A stretch of 37,471 nt of DNA from Clostridiales bacterium (GCA_031265685.1 JAISCI010000058.1:1-37471); one strand, 5' to 3'; positions 1 through 9,791 are shown, counted from the stretch's first letter. Notes: a model not told the origin generated them from the letters alone. Translations and numbers: made by a program.

Positions 1-28
1 AGTCGATACAGGACGAGATGACGGCGGT

Positions 29-54
29 GAATTTTGCCTGAATCCGCAAAATTC
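29..54. repeat. GAATTTTGC-N8-GCAAAATTC palindromic repeat unit
   Basis: Perfect 9-bp inverted repeat gaattttgc (29-37) / gcaaaattc (46-54). Same words recur at 13150, 24233 and 26666. Confidence 0.7.
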
Positions 55-107
55 ATTAGCCCAAGTATCGCGTGGCGGGGCGCCATCGGACGAAGTACAC
101 GGACGAA

Positions 108-322
108 TGTATTTCTTACCCGAATAATCACCATAGCAATGTGATTGAAATCTACCGCCATGAATTTTCGCGTGACAGAAGTTCGCATCACATTATCGCT
201 TGGCCAAACTTTGCGTGATTCACGCAAAGTTCTGTCACGCGAAAATTACCTTGCATTTTCAAAGTTCGCTTAGATTCGCGCTTTGCCATGCGGGGGGGGA
301 TCTTTCGCTTGACATTTACAAC
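108..322. repeat. Partial copy of the repeat element also seen at 36748-36895
   Basis: Shares tgtatttcttac (108-119 vs 36748-36759) and tttcgcttgacatttacaac (303-322 vs 36876-36895). Interior has perfect inverted repeat aattttcgcgtgacagaa / ttctgtcacgcgaaaatt and the palindrome aactttgcgtga-t-tcacgcaaagtt. Confidence 0.6.
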
Positions 323-440
323 TCAGTCATAACCGGCGCGATGATTGATCATCTGGCGCACAAAGCGCATGTTCTAGACATTTCTGGGGAGCAAGGAGGG
401 TGGCGGATTCACTTTGGTACATCCAATATTAGCCCTTCTT

Positions 441-469
441 GACAACTCTCTGAAAATAATATATACTAA
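441..469 (+). promoter_or_regulatory. Sigma-A-type promoter for the lipid kinase gene
   Basis: TTGACA (441-446), 17-bp spacer, TATACT (464-469), about 90 bp upstream of the ATG at 558. Confidence 0.7.
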
Positions 470-557
470 TCTAAGAACGCATTTTAAGACGATCCGAAAG
501 CGATAACATACTGTCTGAACAAGAAAAGTTGCATAAGTCACAGAGCGCGAGGCGGAT

Positions 558-1517
558 ATGAAACATGTGTTCATAGTCAACCCCACGGCAGGGAAAGGCA
601 AGCTGCAAGGGAAATTTTGCCGGTCTGTCCGGGAATATTTCAAGAGCAACTCGATCAAACACGAGATTTACATAAGCCAGTCGCCGGGCGACGCGACGCG
701 GTTTGCGCGCGAGACAGCCCGGCGCGGAGGTCGCTTACGCTTCTACGCGTGCGGCGGCGACGGTACACTCTACGAAGTGATCAACGGCGCGTATGATTGC
801 GAGAACGTCGAGTTCGCGGTGGTTCCGCTCGGCAGCGGCAACGACTTCGCGCGGACGTTCGGCGTAAATGGCATGTCGCCTTTCTTCGACGTCGCGCGTC
901 AGGTGGGCGGCGTAGCCCGCCCTATCGACGTGATTCGCTCGGGCAGCCGTGTAGCGGTTAACATCTGCTCGCTGGGCTTCGACGCGGAGGTTGCGGCCAA
1001 TATCCCTCGCTTCAAGCGATTGCCTCTCGTGTCCGGGTCACTGGCGTATTTTATGTCTATCATTTATTGTCTCTTCGGCAAGGTTCGCAACGGACTTGAG
1101 ATCACGATTGACGGAGGTGAGACGATCCGCGGCGATTTCGTGTTTGCCGTCGCGGCGAACGGCCGCTGGTACGGCGGCGGTTTCAAGGCCGCGCCGCTCG
1201 CGCTCTGCGACGACGGTCTCCTCGATATCATCTTAGTGGAAGCCGTATCCAGACTGCGTATGCTTGGCCTGATCAAGACATTCCGCCAGGGCGAGATCCT
1301 GACTGAGGACGTCTGCCGATTCTTCCGGTGCAAGCGCGTCGAAATACGCTCGAAGCGCCCGGCGTCCATCAACACTGACGGCGAGTGCGAACCGGGCATG
1401 AGCGCGACATTCGAGGTAATCCCAGGATCTCTGCGATTCTCAATTCCCGAGGGGGTAGACGTGCCCCTGCCTGCGCCCATGTCGCTCGGTGCCGAGCGTT
1501 TTGCCGAAAGTGTATAA
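558..1517 (+). CDS. Diacylglycerol kinase / YegS-BmrU family lipid kinase
   Basis: 319 aa; VNPTAGKGK, CGGDGTLYEVINGAY and PLGSGNDFARTFG motifs of the DAGK catalytic domain. Confidence 0.92.
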   Translation: MKHVFIVNPTAGKGKLQGKFCRSVREYFKSNSIKHEIYISQSPGDATRFARETARRGGRLRFYACGGDGTLYEVINGAYDCENVEFAVVPLGSGNDFARTFGVNGMSPFFDVARQVGGVARPIDVIRSGSRVAVNICSLGFDAEVAANIPRFKRLPLVSGSLAYFMSIIYCLFGKVRNGLEITIDGGETIRGDFVFAVAANGRWYGGGFKAAPLALCDDGLLDIILVEAVSRLRMLGLIKTFRQGEILTEDVCRFFRCKRVEIRSKRPASINTDGECEPGMSATFEVIPGSLRFSIPEGVDVPLPAPMSLGAERFAESV

Positions 1518-1556
1518 AAAAGTTCCCGAACCCGCTGGATTCGGGAACTTTGCTTT
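1518..1556. terminator. Bidirectional intrinsic terminator between convergent genes
   Basis: Perfect hairpin aaagttcccgaa-N9-ttcgggaacttt with flanking A-run and T-rich tract, between convergent stop codons. Confidence 0.8.
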
Positions 1557-2337
1557 AGTTCGGCTGTTTTCCGATATATGCCAGTATGCCGCCGTCCACA
1601 TAGAGTATGTGTCCGTTGACGAAATCGCTAGCGGGGGACGCCAGAAACACCGCCGGGCCGGCCAGGTCCGCGGTTCGCCCCCAGCGCGCCGCTGGTGTCT
1701 TCGAGATTATGAACTTGTTGAACGGGTGCTCCGGCGCGCGCAACGGGGCTGTTTGCGGCGTCTCGATGTACCCTGGTCCAATGCCGTTGCACTGGATATT
1801 GAACTCGCCGTATTCCGACGCGATATTCCGCGTCAGCATCTTGAGACCGCCTTTCGCGGCCGCGTACGCCGACACTGTCTCGCGTCCCAATTCCGACATC
1901 ATTGAGCAGATGTTTATTATCTTGCCGCCGCCTTTTTTTATCATCGACGGGATCACGGCCTTCGCGACGATGAACGGCGCGGTCAAATCGACGTCGATAA
2001 CTTGACGGAATTCCGCCGCGCTCATCTCCGTCATCGGAATCCTCTTGATAATACCGGCGTTGTTGACAAGGATGTCAATGACGCCGACCTCCGACTCGAT
2101 TCGATCCGCGAGCGCCCCGACCGCCGCTTCGTCCGTCACGTCGCACACGTAGCCGCTCGCGTCGATCCCGGTTTTGGCGTACTCCGCCAGTCCCTTATCG
2201 ACCAGTTCCCGGTTAATATCGTTGAACGCGATCCGCGCCCCCGCGTTGGCGAGCGCCGACGCGATCGTAAAACCAATCCCATAGCTCGCGCCCGTTACGA
2301 GGGCGACCTTGCCCGAAAGCGAAAACATACCGCTCAT
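1555..2337 (-). CDS. SDR family oxidoreductase, gluconate 5-dehydrogenase / KduD-like
   Basis: 260 aa; TGASYGIG cofactor motif, NNAG, YAAAK catalytic motif, C-terminal VDGG. Adjacent to kduI and kdgK. Confidence 0.88.
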   Translation of the reverse strand: MSGMFSLSGKVALVTGASYGIGFTIASALANAGARIAFNDINRELVDKGLAEYAKTGIDASGYVCDVTDEAAVGALADRIESEVGVIDILVNNAGIIKRIPMTEMSAAEFRQVIDVDLTAPFIVAKAVIPSMIKKGGGKIINICSMMSELGRETVSAYAAAKGGLKMLTRNIASEYGEFNIQCNGIGPGYIETPQTAPLRAPEHPFNKFIISKTPAARWGRTADLAGPAVFLASPASDFVNGHILYVDGGILAYIGKQPN

Positions 2338-3125
2338 TTGTCTGCCTCCGTTCCATAAAACTCCAGCTGGGTGAGCGCCGGGTATTGCGACGGATTGGAC
2401 TCGTCTTTCTCGTGGTCACGGAACCGCGCCCAGCCGCACTCGCGCGGCGCAATCGAGAAAAGCTGCCGGTCGCCGCGTTTCTCAAACGCGAATTTTTCGC
2501 GGCTACCGTCAGAAAACTCGATGACGGCGCTTTTCCACCAGTTATCGTGCGGGAAATCCGAGCGGAGGCACACACCGACAGTATCGACGACGACGTTCCG
2601 CCCGAAGTCAACGGTCATCATCGCGGAAGGATCGCGGTTGATCCCCCAGCTTTCGTATGGGTAATCGCCATGGCTGCCTGCGGTCGCGTTGCCGTTGATG
2701 GCGTTGCTCGCCGCGAAAGCCGCCTCGCCCCGCGTTTCCACGTTCGCGAAAGCATGCGGGAAGAAGCCGGTATTGCCGTGACAGTCCAGCGGGTTGAGCG
2801 CAAGATTGCGCCGCGCGGCGACCTCATCCGTCGAGGCGTCCCGCGCCCAGAGCAGGTGGACGCCGCCCGTGAAGCTTTTCGGCGAATAGCGCGCGCGTTT
2901 CTCTCCGAACGGCACCGCGAACCGAAACCCGCCCGCGAGCAATCCAAACGCCGCGTCTATGGAGTCCTCAAGACGCGCCACGGAGTATCCCTCGCCGTCG
3001 GACGACAGCTCGATAACGTCGCCGTCGGCATATTCCGCCCTGTATACGAGACGGACCTCGCCGTCCCCGGATCTTTCGGCCTTAACCGCGCCGTCCGCCC
3101 CGGCGATTCTGATTGCATATCGCAT
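2334..3125 (-). CDS. Discoidin/F5-8-type-C-like domain protein of unknown function
   Basis: 263 aa, no signal peptide visible; NAINGN...ESWGINRDPSAMMTVDFGRNVVVDTVGVCLRSDFPHDNWWKSAVIEFSDGS resembles a discoidin-like beta-sandwich. Overlaps the SDR start by 4 bp (ATGA-type). Confidence 0.65.
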   Translation of the reverse strand: MRYAIRIAGADGAVKAERSGDGEVRLVYRAEYADGDVIELSSDGEGYSVARLEDSIDAAFGLLAGGFRFAVPFGEKRARYSPKSFTGGVHLLWARDASTDEVAARRNLALNPLDCHGNTGFFPHAFANVETRGEAAFAASNAINGNATAGSHGDYPYESWGINRDPSAMMTVDFGRNVVVDTVGVCLRSDFPHDNWWKSAVIEFSDGSREKFAFEKRGDRQLFSIAPRECGWARFRDHEKDESNPSQYPALTQLEFYGTEADK

Positions 3126-3140
3126 ATTACAGCCTCCCTG

Positions 3141-3983
3141 TTACCGGAGATCGGTCGGAGCAAGCGCGTCCATGTCGTCAAACGCCTGATTTTCGCCGCC
3201 CATCGCCCATATAAAGGAATACGCGCCGGTGCCCGCGCCCGCGTGGATGCTCCACGACGGCGAAATAACCGCGTCGCCGTTACGCATGACGATGTGGCGC
3301 GTCTCGTCCGGCTGTCCCATTAAATGGAATACTATGCCATCCTCGGGCATGTCGAAATAGGTATATATCTCCATACGCCGCTCGTGCGTATGCGCGGGCA
3401 TGGTGTTCCAGACGCTTCCAGGCGCCAGGATCGTCAGCCCCATCGAGAGCTGACACGTCGGCAAGACATCCGGATGAATAAACTGATTGATCACCCGCTT
3501 ATTGGAAGTTTCCGCTAAGCCCAGCGGCTTCTTGGCGGAGTCAGCCAATGTCAGCAATTTTGTAGCGTAGGCGCGGTGCGCCGGCGCGGACACGCCGTAA
3601 AACTTGGCGGGAGCCTCGGGTGAGACGGAACGGAACATGACTTCCCGCGCGCCTTTGGTGATATACAAACAGTCTTTGTTGCCAAGAGCGTATTCCGAGC
3701 CGTCAACGACGATGAACCCGTCGCCGCCTATATTAAAGAAACCGGCCTCGCGGCGCTCCATGAAGAACGATGTTCCGAAACTATGCCATATGTCAATGCC
3801 CTTATCAATACTCACCGTCTCGCGGACGGGCATTATCCCGAGCGTCACCATTCGATCCACATGCGAATAGACCGCGGCGACATGATCCGGCGCGTAAAGT
3901 CCCGTAATCAGGAACTCCGCGCGAAGTTCGCCGGTCGTGTAACGCTTAATGTCATTCGGGCCGGCCGAATACCTGATATCCAT
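3141..3983 (-). CDS. kduI: 5-keto-4-deoxyuronate isomerase (4-deoxy-L-threo-5-hexulose uronate ketol-isomerase)
   Basis: 280 aa; RYSAGPNDIKRYTTGELR...F, FNIGGDGFIVVDG, NTMPAHTHERRMEIYTYFDMPEDGIVFHLMGQPDETRHIVMRNGDAVISPSWSIHAGAGTGAYSFIWAMGGEN are KduI family hallmarks. Confidence 0.95.
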   Translation of the reverse strand: MDIRYSAGPNDIKRYTTGELRAEFLITGLYAPDHVAAVYSHVDRMVTLGIMPVRETVSIDKGIDIWHSFGTSFFMERREAGFFNIGGDGFIVVDGSEYALGNKDCLYITKGAREVMFRSVSPEAPAKFYGVSAPAHRAYATKLLTLADSAKKPLGLAETSNKRVINQFIHPDVLPTCQLSMGLTILAPGSVWNTMPAHTHERRMEIYTYFDMPEDGIVFHLMGQPDETRHIVMRNGDAVISPSWSIHAGAGTGAYSFIWAMGGENQAFDDMDALAPTDLR

Positions 3984-3993
3984 GGAAATCCCC

Positions 3994-5088
3994 CTATCTC
4001 GCTACCCGCGCGACGCCGCCCGCGACTACTCCCCGCACCTCTCTGAGGCTCGCCATCGAGGTGTCGCCGGGTGTGGTCATGGCGAGAGCGCCGTGCGCCA
4101 CGCCGTAATTCAGCGCCGTTTGCGTGTCTAATCCCGAGAGCAGACCGTAGATCAGCCCGCTCGCGAAACTGTCCCCGCCGCCGACGCGGTCGAGTATTTC
4201 CAGCGCGTCGAAATCAAGCCCGCGGTACACCTCGCCGCCCTCATACGCGATGGCGCTCCAGCCGTTCACCGTGGCGGTTCGCACAGTGCGCAGCGTGGAC
4301 GCGATCAGCCGGAAGTTCGGATAGGCCGCCGAAACCGCCGCGACCATGCGTTTATAGCCGTCGATGTTCAGTTCCTTCAGCGACTCGTCGTTGCCTTCCA
4401 CCTCGAAGCCAAGACACGCGGTAAAATCTTCCTCATTGCCGAGCATGACGTCGATATAGGGCGCTATCTCGCGGTTCACCTCGCGGGCGCGCTCAATGCC
4501 GCCGACCTCCTTCCAAAGCGAGGGTCGGTAGTTGAGGTCGTAGCTCGTGACAGTGCCGTATTTCTTCGCGGCTTTGACCGCCGCGATAACCGTCGCGGAC
4601 GCCGATTCGCTGAGCGCCGCGAATATCCCCCCGGTGTGGAACCATCGGGCGCCAAGCTGACCGAAAATGTAATCCCAGTCAAAATCTTCCGGAGTTATCT
4701 GGCTGGCCGCCGTGTACGCGCGATCCGAGACGCCGAGCGCCCCGCGTATCCCGAAGCCACGTTCGGTGAAGTTCAGTCCATTGCGTACTTTGCGCCCGAT
4801 GCCGTCATAGGGAGCCTTCTTAATGAAGCGCGTATCCACGCCGCCCTGGAGGATCATGTCCTCGAGCAGCGAACCGACTTCATTGTCCGCGAAGGCGGTG
4901 ACGATGGCGGTCCGGAGTCCGAAGCACTTGCGCAGCCCCCGCGCGACGTTGTACTCCCCGCCGCCTTCGCGCGCGGCGAACGTCCGCGCGTTTTTGACGC
5001 GCCCCTCGCCCGGATCCAGCCGGAGCATCACCTCGCCCAGGCTGATTTCGTCAAAGACGGTGTCCGCCGCGTTCCGTGTCTCAAACAT
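3994..5088 (-). CDS. kdgK: 2-dehydro-3-deoxygluconokinase (PfkB-family sugar kinase)
   Basis: 364 aa; PfkB signature DRVGGGDSFASGLIYGLLSG, N-terminal GEVMLRLDP. Context with eda and kduI. Confidence 0.88.
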   Translation of the reverse strand: MFETRNAADTVFDEISLGEVMLRLDPGEGRVKNARTFAAREGGGEYNVARGLRKCFGLRTAIVTAFADNEVGSLLEDMILQGGVDTRFIKKAPYDGIGRKVRNGLNFTERGFGIRGALGVSDRAYTAASQITPEDFDWDYIFGQLGARWFHTGGIFAALSESASATVIAAVKAAKKYGTVTSYDLNYRPSLWKEVGGIERAREVNREIAPYIDVMLGNEEDFTACLGFEVEGNDESLKELNIDGYKRMVAAVSAAYPNFRLIASTLRTVRTATVNGWSAIAYEGGEVYRGLDFDALEILDRVGGGDSFASGLIYGLLSGLDTQTALNYGVAHGALAMTTPGDTSMASLREVRGVVAGGVARVAR

Positions 5089-5728
5089 TCGTACCGCCCC
5101 TTATCGCGTCAAACAAATCTACCGCGTCGGCGGTGATCCGGGTGATAGTGTCGAAATCGCGCGCGGTGATCAGCGACTCGGGCGCGATCCAGCTGCCGCC
5201 AACGGCCAGCACTTTGGGGAAACGCCAGTACTCGGCGGCGTTCGTCTCGTTTACGCCGCCCGTCGGGATGAACTGCGCCGCGCCGAACGGCGCCGACAGC
5301 GCCTTGACGGTCTTGATCCCGCCGAAACTCTCCGCTGGAAAAAATTTGAACACACTGAGTCCAAGCTTGAACCCGGCCATCAACTCGCTGGGCGTGACGA
5401 CGCCCGGTACGGCGACGATACCATCTGCCTGAGCCGATTTGACGAGCTGCGGATCCAACCCCGGCGAAACGATGAAGCGCGCGCCCGCCTCCGTGGCCGC
5501 GGCCAGCTGCTGCGCCGATATGACCGTGCCCGCGCCGGGCGTCATCTCGGGCACATACGCGGCGATGTTGGCGATGGCCTGCCGCGCGGCGGCGGTGCGG
5601 AACGTTATTTCGATAATGTCCACGCCGCCGGCCAGCAGAGCGCGGGCGAGAGGCACGGCGTTTGCGGCATCGTCAATCTTTATTACCGGTACTATTCCAG
5701 CTCGTCTGAATTTCTCGATTATTTCCAC
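5081..5728 (-). CDS. eda: KDPG/KHG aldolase (2-dehydro-3-deoxyphosphogluconate aldolase)
   Basis: 215 aa; GIVPVIKIDD, ITFRT, GAGTV, FIVSPG, FKFFPAE, FIPTGG motifs. Overlaps kdgK start. Confidence 0.93.
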   Translation of the reverse strand: MEIIEKFRRAGIVPVIKIDDAANAVPLARALLAGGVDIIEITFRTAAARQAIANIAAYVPEMTPGAGTVISAQQLAAATEAGARFIVSPGLDPQLVKSAQADGIVAVPGVVTPSELMAGFKLGLSVFKFFPAESFGGIKTVKALSAPFGAAQFIPTGGVNETNAAEYWRFPKVLAVGGSWIAPESLITARDFDTITRITADAVDLFDAIRGGTNV

Positions 5729-5738
5729 TGCAATCCTC

Positions 5739-7727
5739 CTACCAGTTCAGCACCGTCCCGATACTCGTCTCTCCCGCCAGCCTGTCGAACACAACCGTCT
5801 GGCCGAAACCGACGCAGCCGTCCGTCTTGAACGTATCAGTCGGCGAAGCGTATTCCTTGTGCGCGAAAACGAGCGTGTAGTGACGCTCGCCGAAAACGAC
5901 GGAGAACGCCTCTACCGACGCGTCCGCGAAACGAATGCCCTTGAAAGTTGAGTGGACGGGCAGTTTCTCGACATTCAGCGCCTTGCGCTTCCCCGCCGGG
6001 GACAGCGCGAAAAAGGCGTAGGCCGATCCGAAACCTCCAGCTTTGACGGTCGTCTCGACGGCTTTGTTCGGGACGGAAAGATTATAATGCGGGGAGACGC
6101 GCGAGTCAATAACTTTCGCGGAAAGCTCCGACGCGTGGAATCGTACGTCCGCGCGGACGCTCCTGCCGTCGAACACGAACGCGCTATCTTCTCCGGCCAG
6201 CTCGCCCGTCGCGCCAAAATGGAAATATTGGTTATATTTATGGCCGCCGGAGGCGTAGAATCCGTCGCAGATCACGACGATATCCGGCTTGATAAAAACG
6301 ACGCGGCGGCGAAGGTATATGCCGCGATCGAAATATCCGGCGTGGCCGCCGTCGCCGTACCCGTAGCGCGCGTCGGAGAAGAACCGCGTCGGGGTGCCGT
6401 GCGCCAGGTTGTCGCACTCCCATGAGTCCTTGAGCGTGTATAATTCCTTGCCGTCCGCGACCACGGTGTTGTGCGCTTTCATTTCCTTGAAAGAAACCCG
6501 GTCCTTGCCGAATACGTATGTCATGCGTCCGGCGTCGGTGAGAATATCCTCGCCGAAGGCAGAGATGTCCACGTGCAGCTTGTCGGCGTGGCCGTGGCCG
6601 GCTCCGAGCGTGGCGTTGGCGAAATGCACGAAAGCCGCGTCGCCACTCCAATCCGAACGGAAATACAGGTTGCCGCCATCCGGAAACCATTTGTCGGCGC
6701 GCGCCGGCGGAACGGACGGGAGAGCCTCATACGCGGCCATCCCTTCCTCACCCAGATCCCACGCCGCCTCAAAGTCGGGACGGGCAAGCCCGCCGAAGCG
6801 AAGCGTCTGATCGGCGAATACATACGCGCCGCGTGTCAGCAGCCCGCGGACGTCCACCTCGTCCGAATCGCCCATAAGAATGTTGCGGTGGTCGGGCTTC
6901 GCCGAAAACAGCGCGGCTCGCAGCATGTCTCGCGTCTTGCGCCGGATGGTCTCGGGCACGGAGACTTTGTTGCGGTCGGCCAGCGTGATGACGTCCAGGA
7001 AGAGCGACGCGACCTCGTTGTGATATGTCGGACTCTGTTCCCACTGCTGGCCGTCGCGGTACACCTGAATCTCGATGTTTTTCGCGAGCCTTGACAGCGC
7101 CTCGTCGGCGTAAACGCTGTTAGACAGGAAGAGTCCCGCCATAAAAAGTCCGTGATTCGCCAGGACGCCCCAGTTGGACATAAGATGGAAATCGTTCCAA
7201 GCATTTTCCATGAGGAAATCCGCCTGCTCGCCCACGCTGTCCTCGAACAGCGCGCACGCCTCGGGCGTAACGGCTTCGCTGCTTTTGACGCACTCGAACG
7301 CGCGGATCCAATAACCTAGCCGCAGACCGACATCAAGCGTGCGCCAGGCGGGAGCGGCGGCGGGATCCGCCCGACGAACGCCCGCGATCCAGCCCGACAT
7401 CTGGCGGACGATGGCTTCCGGAAATTTCTCGTCGCGCGTGAGCGCGTAGGCCTGCCCCATCGTCGCCCAGAATCGGCAGCGGTTGAAAGCGTACACCCAC
7501 TCCGGGTCGTCTCCGGGCTGACGCAACCAGTCTATTTCGCCGTCGAACGCGACGTATTCGGCGGTGCGCTCCAAATCCCACGGCATGTCGAATTTGAAGC
7601 GATCCTCCGCCGAATCCTCCGCCGACGCTATGATCAGCGCGCAAAGCTCCGGATCCGCCTTGCGGGCATATTCCGCGACTGCGAACGGGTCGTCAAAGAA
7701 AAATCTCATTTCTTTCCGTGCTGGCAT
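5739..7727 (-). CDS. Heparinase II/III family protein (cytoplasmic oligosaccharide lyase)
   Basis: 662 aa; GHGHADKLHVDISAFGEDILTDAGRMTYV...KAHNTVVADG matches heparinase II/III fold. No signal peptide. GGAGGG SD upstream of ATG 7727. Confidence 0.85.
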   Translation of the reverse strand: MPARKEMRFFFDDPFAVAEYARKADPELCALIIASAEDSAEDRFKFDMPWDLERTAEYVAFDGEIDWLRQPGDDPEWVYAFNRCRFWATMGQAYALTRDEKFPEAIVRQMSGWIAGVRRADPAAAPAWRTLDVGLRLGYWIRAFECVKSSEAVTPEACALFEDSVGEQADFLMENAWNDFHLMSNWGVLANHGLFMAGLFLSNSVYADEALSRLAKNIEIQVYRDGQQWEQSPTYHNEVASLFLDVITLADRNKVSVPETIRRKTRDMLRAALFSAKPDHRNILMGDSDEVDVRGLLTRGAYVFADQTLRFGGLARPDFEAAWDLGEEGMAAYEALPSVPPARADKWFPDGGNLYFRSDWSGDAAFVHFANATLGAGHGHADKLHVDISAFGEDILTDAGRMTYVFGKDRVSFKEMKAHNTVVADGKELYTLKDSWECDNLAHGTPTRFFSDARYGYGDGGHAGYFDRGIYLRRRVVFIKPDIVVICDGFYASGGHKYNQYFHFGATGELAGEDSAFVFDGRSVRADVRFHASELSAKVIDSRVSPHYNLSVPNKAVETTVKAGGFGSAYAFFALSPAGKRKALNVEKLPVHSTFKGIRFADASVEAFSVVFGERHYTLVFAHKEYASPTDTFKTDGCVGFGQTVVFDRLAGETSIGTVLNW

Positions 7728-7740
7728 AATGTCCCTCCGA

Positions 7741-8907
7741 TTACCAGAATGCTTCCAGCCCCGCCATCCGCGAGAGCGCCTCGAAGTAGAAATAATCGCC
7801 CCACGTCAGGCACTCGTCCACACCCTCGGGCGCGCAGGTGTTGAAAGGCGACCGCTTGGAATATGTGCCGTGCAGCAACAGCCCGCCTCCGTCCGTTGAC
7901 GGGGCGGCGCAACGATCCGCGAGACTTTTCAGAATCTTCCGCGCGATACTGGCGCACTCGGGCGCGAAACTGGACGCCTCGAGCAAGCCGCACGCGGCAA
8001 TCGCGTCGGCGGATGAATCGCGCGGCTCGTCGCCGTCCGTGAACACCATGTCCCAATACGGGACGAGATCTTCCGGCAGCTTGGACACGAAAAACTCCGC
8101 GGCCGCTCGGAAACGCTCCAGATACTTGGGCTTTTTGAGGGCGCGATACGCCAGCGCGAACCCGTACACCGCCCACGACTGCCCCCGCGCCCAGAACGAA
8201 TCGTCGGCATAACCCTGGCATGTGCGCCCGCGAACAAACCCGCCCGTCTCGGGATCCATGAAAACGGTGTGGTAGGTCGAGCCGTCCGCTCGGAAAGAAT
8301 TGTCCGCGCAGGTTTCCGTGTGAATCGCGGCGCGTTCGGCGTACCTTGGGTCGCCCGTCTCCGCGCTCGCCCAGTACAGCAGCGGCAGGTTGAGCAGGCA
8401 GTCGATGATGTAGCGGTAGTCGTCCGCCGCGCCCATCGCGCCCCACGCCTGAAAGAAACCGCCGACAGGCTGAAACCGTTCCATCAGACGATCCGCCGCC
8501 AAGATGGCCGCGCGGCGCGCCCGTTTAGAACCGGTCAGCTTATACGCCGCGACGCATGATGGCGTGTATAAAAATCCCAGATCATGGTTATCCATGCCCT
8601 GTCCGCTCTCGACGCGTTGCAGAAAATGCTCGGCGTGGATCAGACCGGCGTATTTAAGCGTCTCGTTTCCGGAGCGCTGATAAGCGAGCCATACCTGCCC
8701 CGGGAAAAACCCGTGCGCCCAGTCGTTGTCAGTGTAGTCGCCGAGCGCGCGCGACGGATACCGACCGCCGGCACTGTAGTAATTTTGGGCGCGGAACGTA
8801 AATTCGGGCAGGTTACGGATAACCTGCCCACAGGCGGCGGCGAGCCGCGTTTCGGCTTCCGCCGCCGTTATCTCCGGTTTGCCCACGAAGACTTCCGGAA
8901 TTTTCAA
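7741..8907 (-). CDS. Glycoside hydrolase family 88 / unsaturated glucuronyl hydrolase
   Basis: Trimmed from ORF 7741-9387; TTG start at 8907 with AAAGGGG upstream. WAHGFFPGQVWLAYQ, MDNHDLGFLYTPSC, YADDSFWARGQSWAVYGFALAYR motifs. The N-terminal part of the longer ORF is antisense-frame read through the permease gene. Confidence 0.85.
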   Translation of the reverse strand: MKIPEVFVGKPEITAAEAETRLAAACGQVIRNLPEFTFRAQNYYSAGGRYPSRALGDYTDNDWAHGFFPGQVWLAYQRSGNETLKYAGLIHAEHFLQRVESGQGMDNHDLGFLYTPSCVAAYKLTGSKRARRAAILAADRLMERFQPVGGFFQAWGAMGAADDYRYIIDCLLNLPLLYWASAETGDPRYAERAAIHTETCADNSFRADGSTYHTVFMDPETGGFVRGRTCQGYADDSFWARGQSWAVYGFALAYRALKKPKYLERFRAAAEFFVSKLPEDLVPYWDMVFTDGDEPRDSSADAIAACGLLEASSFAPECASIARKILKSLADRCAAPSTDGGGLLLHGTYSKRSPFNTCAPEGVDECLTWGDYFYFEALSRMAGLEAFW

Positions 8908-8912
8908 ATTTA

Positions 8913-9776
8913 TTACCCCTTTATGCCGCTCGTCGCTATACCTTGGACGAAATACCGCTGGAGCGCCAGGAACAGCGCCAAAACCGGGATGAGCGCGACC
9001 ACGCTCGCGGCCATGATCAGGCCGTATTCCGCCGAATATTGGCTGATGAACATACGAAGGCCGATCTGGACGGTCTTTAGATTCTTGTCCGTCAGATAGA
9101 TCATCGGGCCGAGGAAGTCGTTCCACGTCGTAACGAACGTGAAGATGACAAGCGTCACCATCGCGGGCTTGGACAGCGGCACCATGATCCGCGCCCAGAT
9201 GCCGTACTCGCTCAGGCCGTCGATACGGGCGGCTTCGCACAGCTCGTCGGGGACGGAGCGGAAAAACTGCCGCATCATGAACACGCCGAACGCCGTGAAA
9301 GCCTGCAGGCAGATAATGGCAAGGTGCGTGTTGTTCAGCCCCATCGAACGCATCATCGCGAACTGCGGAACCATGTAGCTCTGCCACGGCACGGCGATTG
9401 TCGCCACATAAGCTAAAAACAGGAAGTCTCGCCCCTTGAACCGGAGTTTCGCGAAAGCGTATGCCGCGAAACTACTCGTCAGCACTTGCAGGAACGTGAC
9501 GACGACGGACAGGAACAATGTGTTCCAGATGAAACGAAGGAGCGGGATCTGCTGCCAAATCTTTATATAATTACTCCACTGCGGGTTTGACGGTATCCAC
9601 TCCATCGGGAACGAAAAGACGTCTTTATTCAGTTTTAGCGAGCTGGAAAGCATCCAGGCGAACGGCACTATCATGACAACCGCCATTACGATCAGCATAA
9701 CGTAGATGAGTACCGTGCTGACCCTGAACCGCTTTTTTGGCGCCCCGACGGGGGCGTACTCCGGGCTGCCGGCCAT
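8913..9776 (-). CDS. Carbohydrate ABC transporter permease (MalG/UgpE type)
   Basis: 287 aa; hydrophobic segments; EAARIDGLSEYGIWARIMVPLSKPA is the EAA loop. Confidence 0.92.
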   Translation of the reverse strand: MAGSPEYAPVGAPKKRFRVSTVLIYVMLIVMAVVMIVPFAWMLSSSLKLNKDVFSFPMEWIPSNPQWSNYIKIWQQIPLLRFIWNTLFLSVVVTFLQVLTSSFAAYAFAKLRFKGRDFLFLAYVATIAVPWQSYMVPQFAMMRSMGLNNTHLAIICLQAFTAFGVFMMRQFFRSVPDELCEAARIDGLSEYGIWARIMVPLSKPAMVTLVIFTFVTTWNDFLGPMIYLTDKNLKTVQIGLRMFISQYSAEYGLIMAASVVALIPVLALFLALQRYFVQGIATSGIKG

Positions 9777-9791
9777 TTGAATACCCCCTTA

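Noticed and set aside
200-442. 80-aa ORF in the left repeat region
   Set aside because: Composed largely of the inverted-repeat element (LCVIHAKFCHAKI); no evidence of coding selection.
8908-9387. N-terminal extension of the GH88 ORF
   Set aside because: Lies in the wrong frame of the permease gene (MAELHGSAVRDDAFDG...). The GH88 homology begins at the TTG at 8907 with its own SD.
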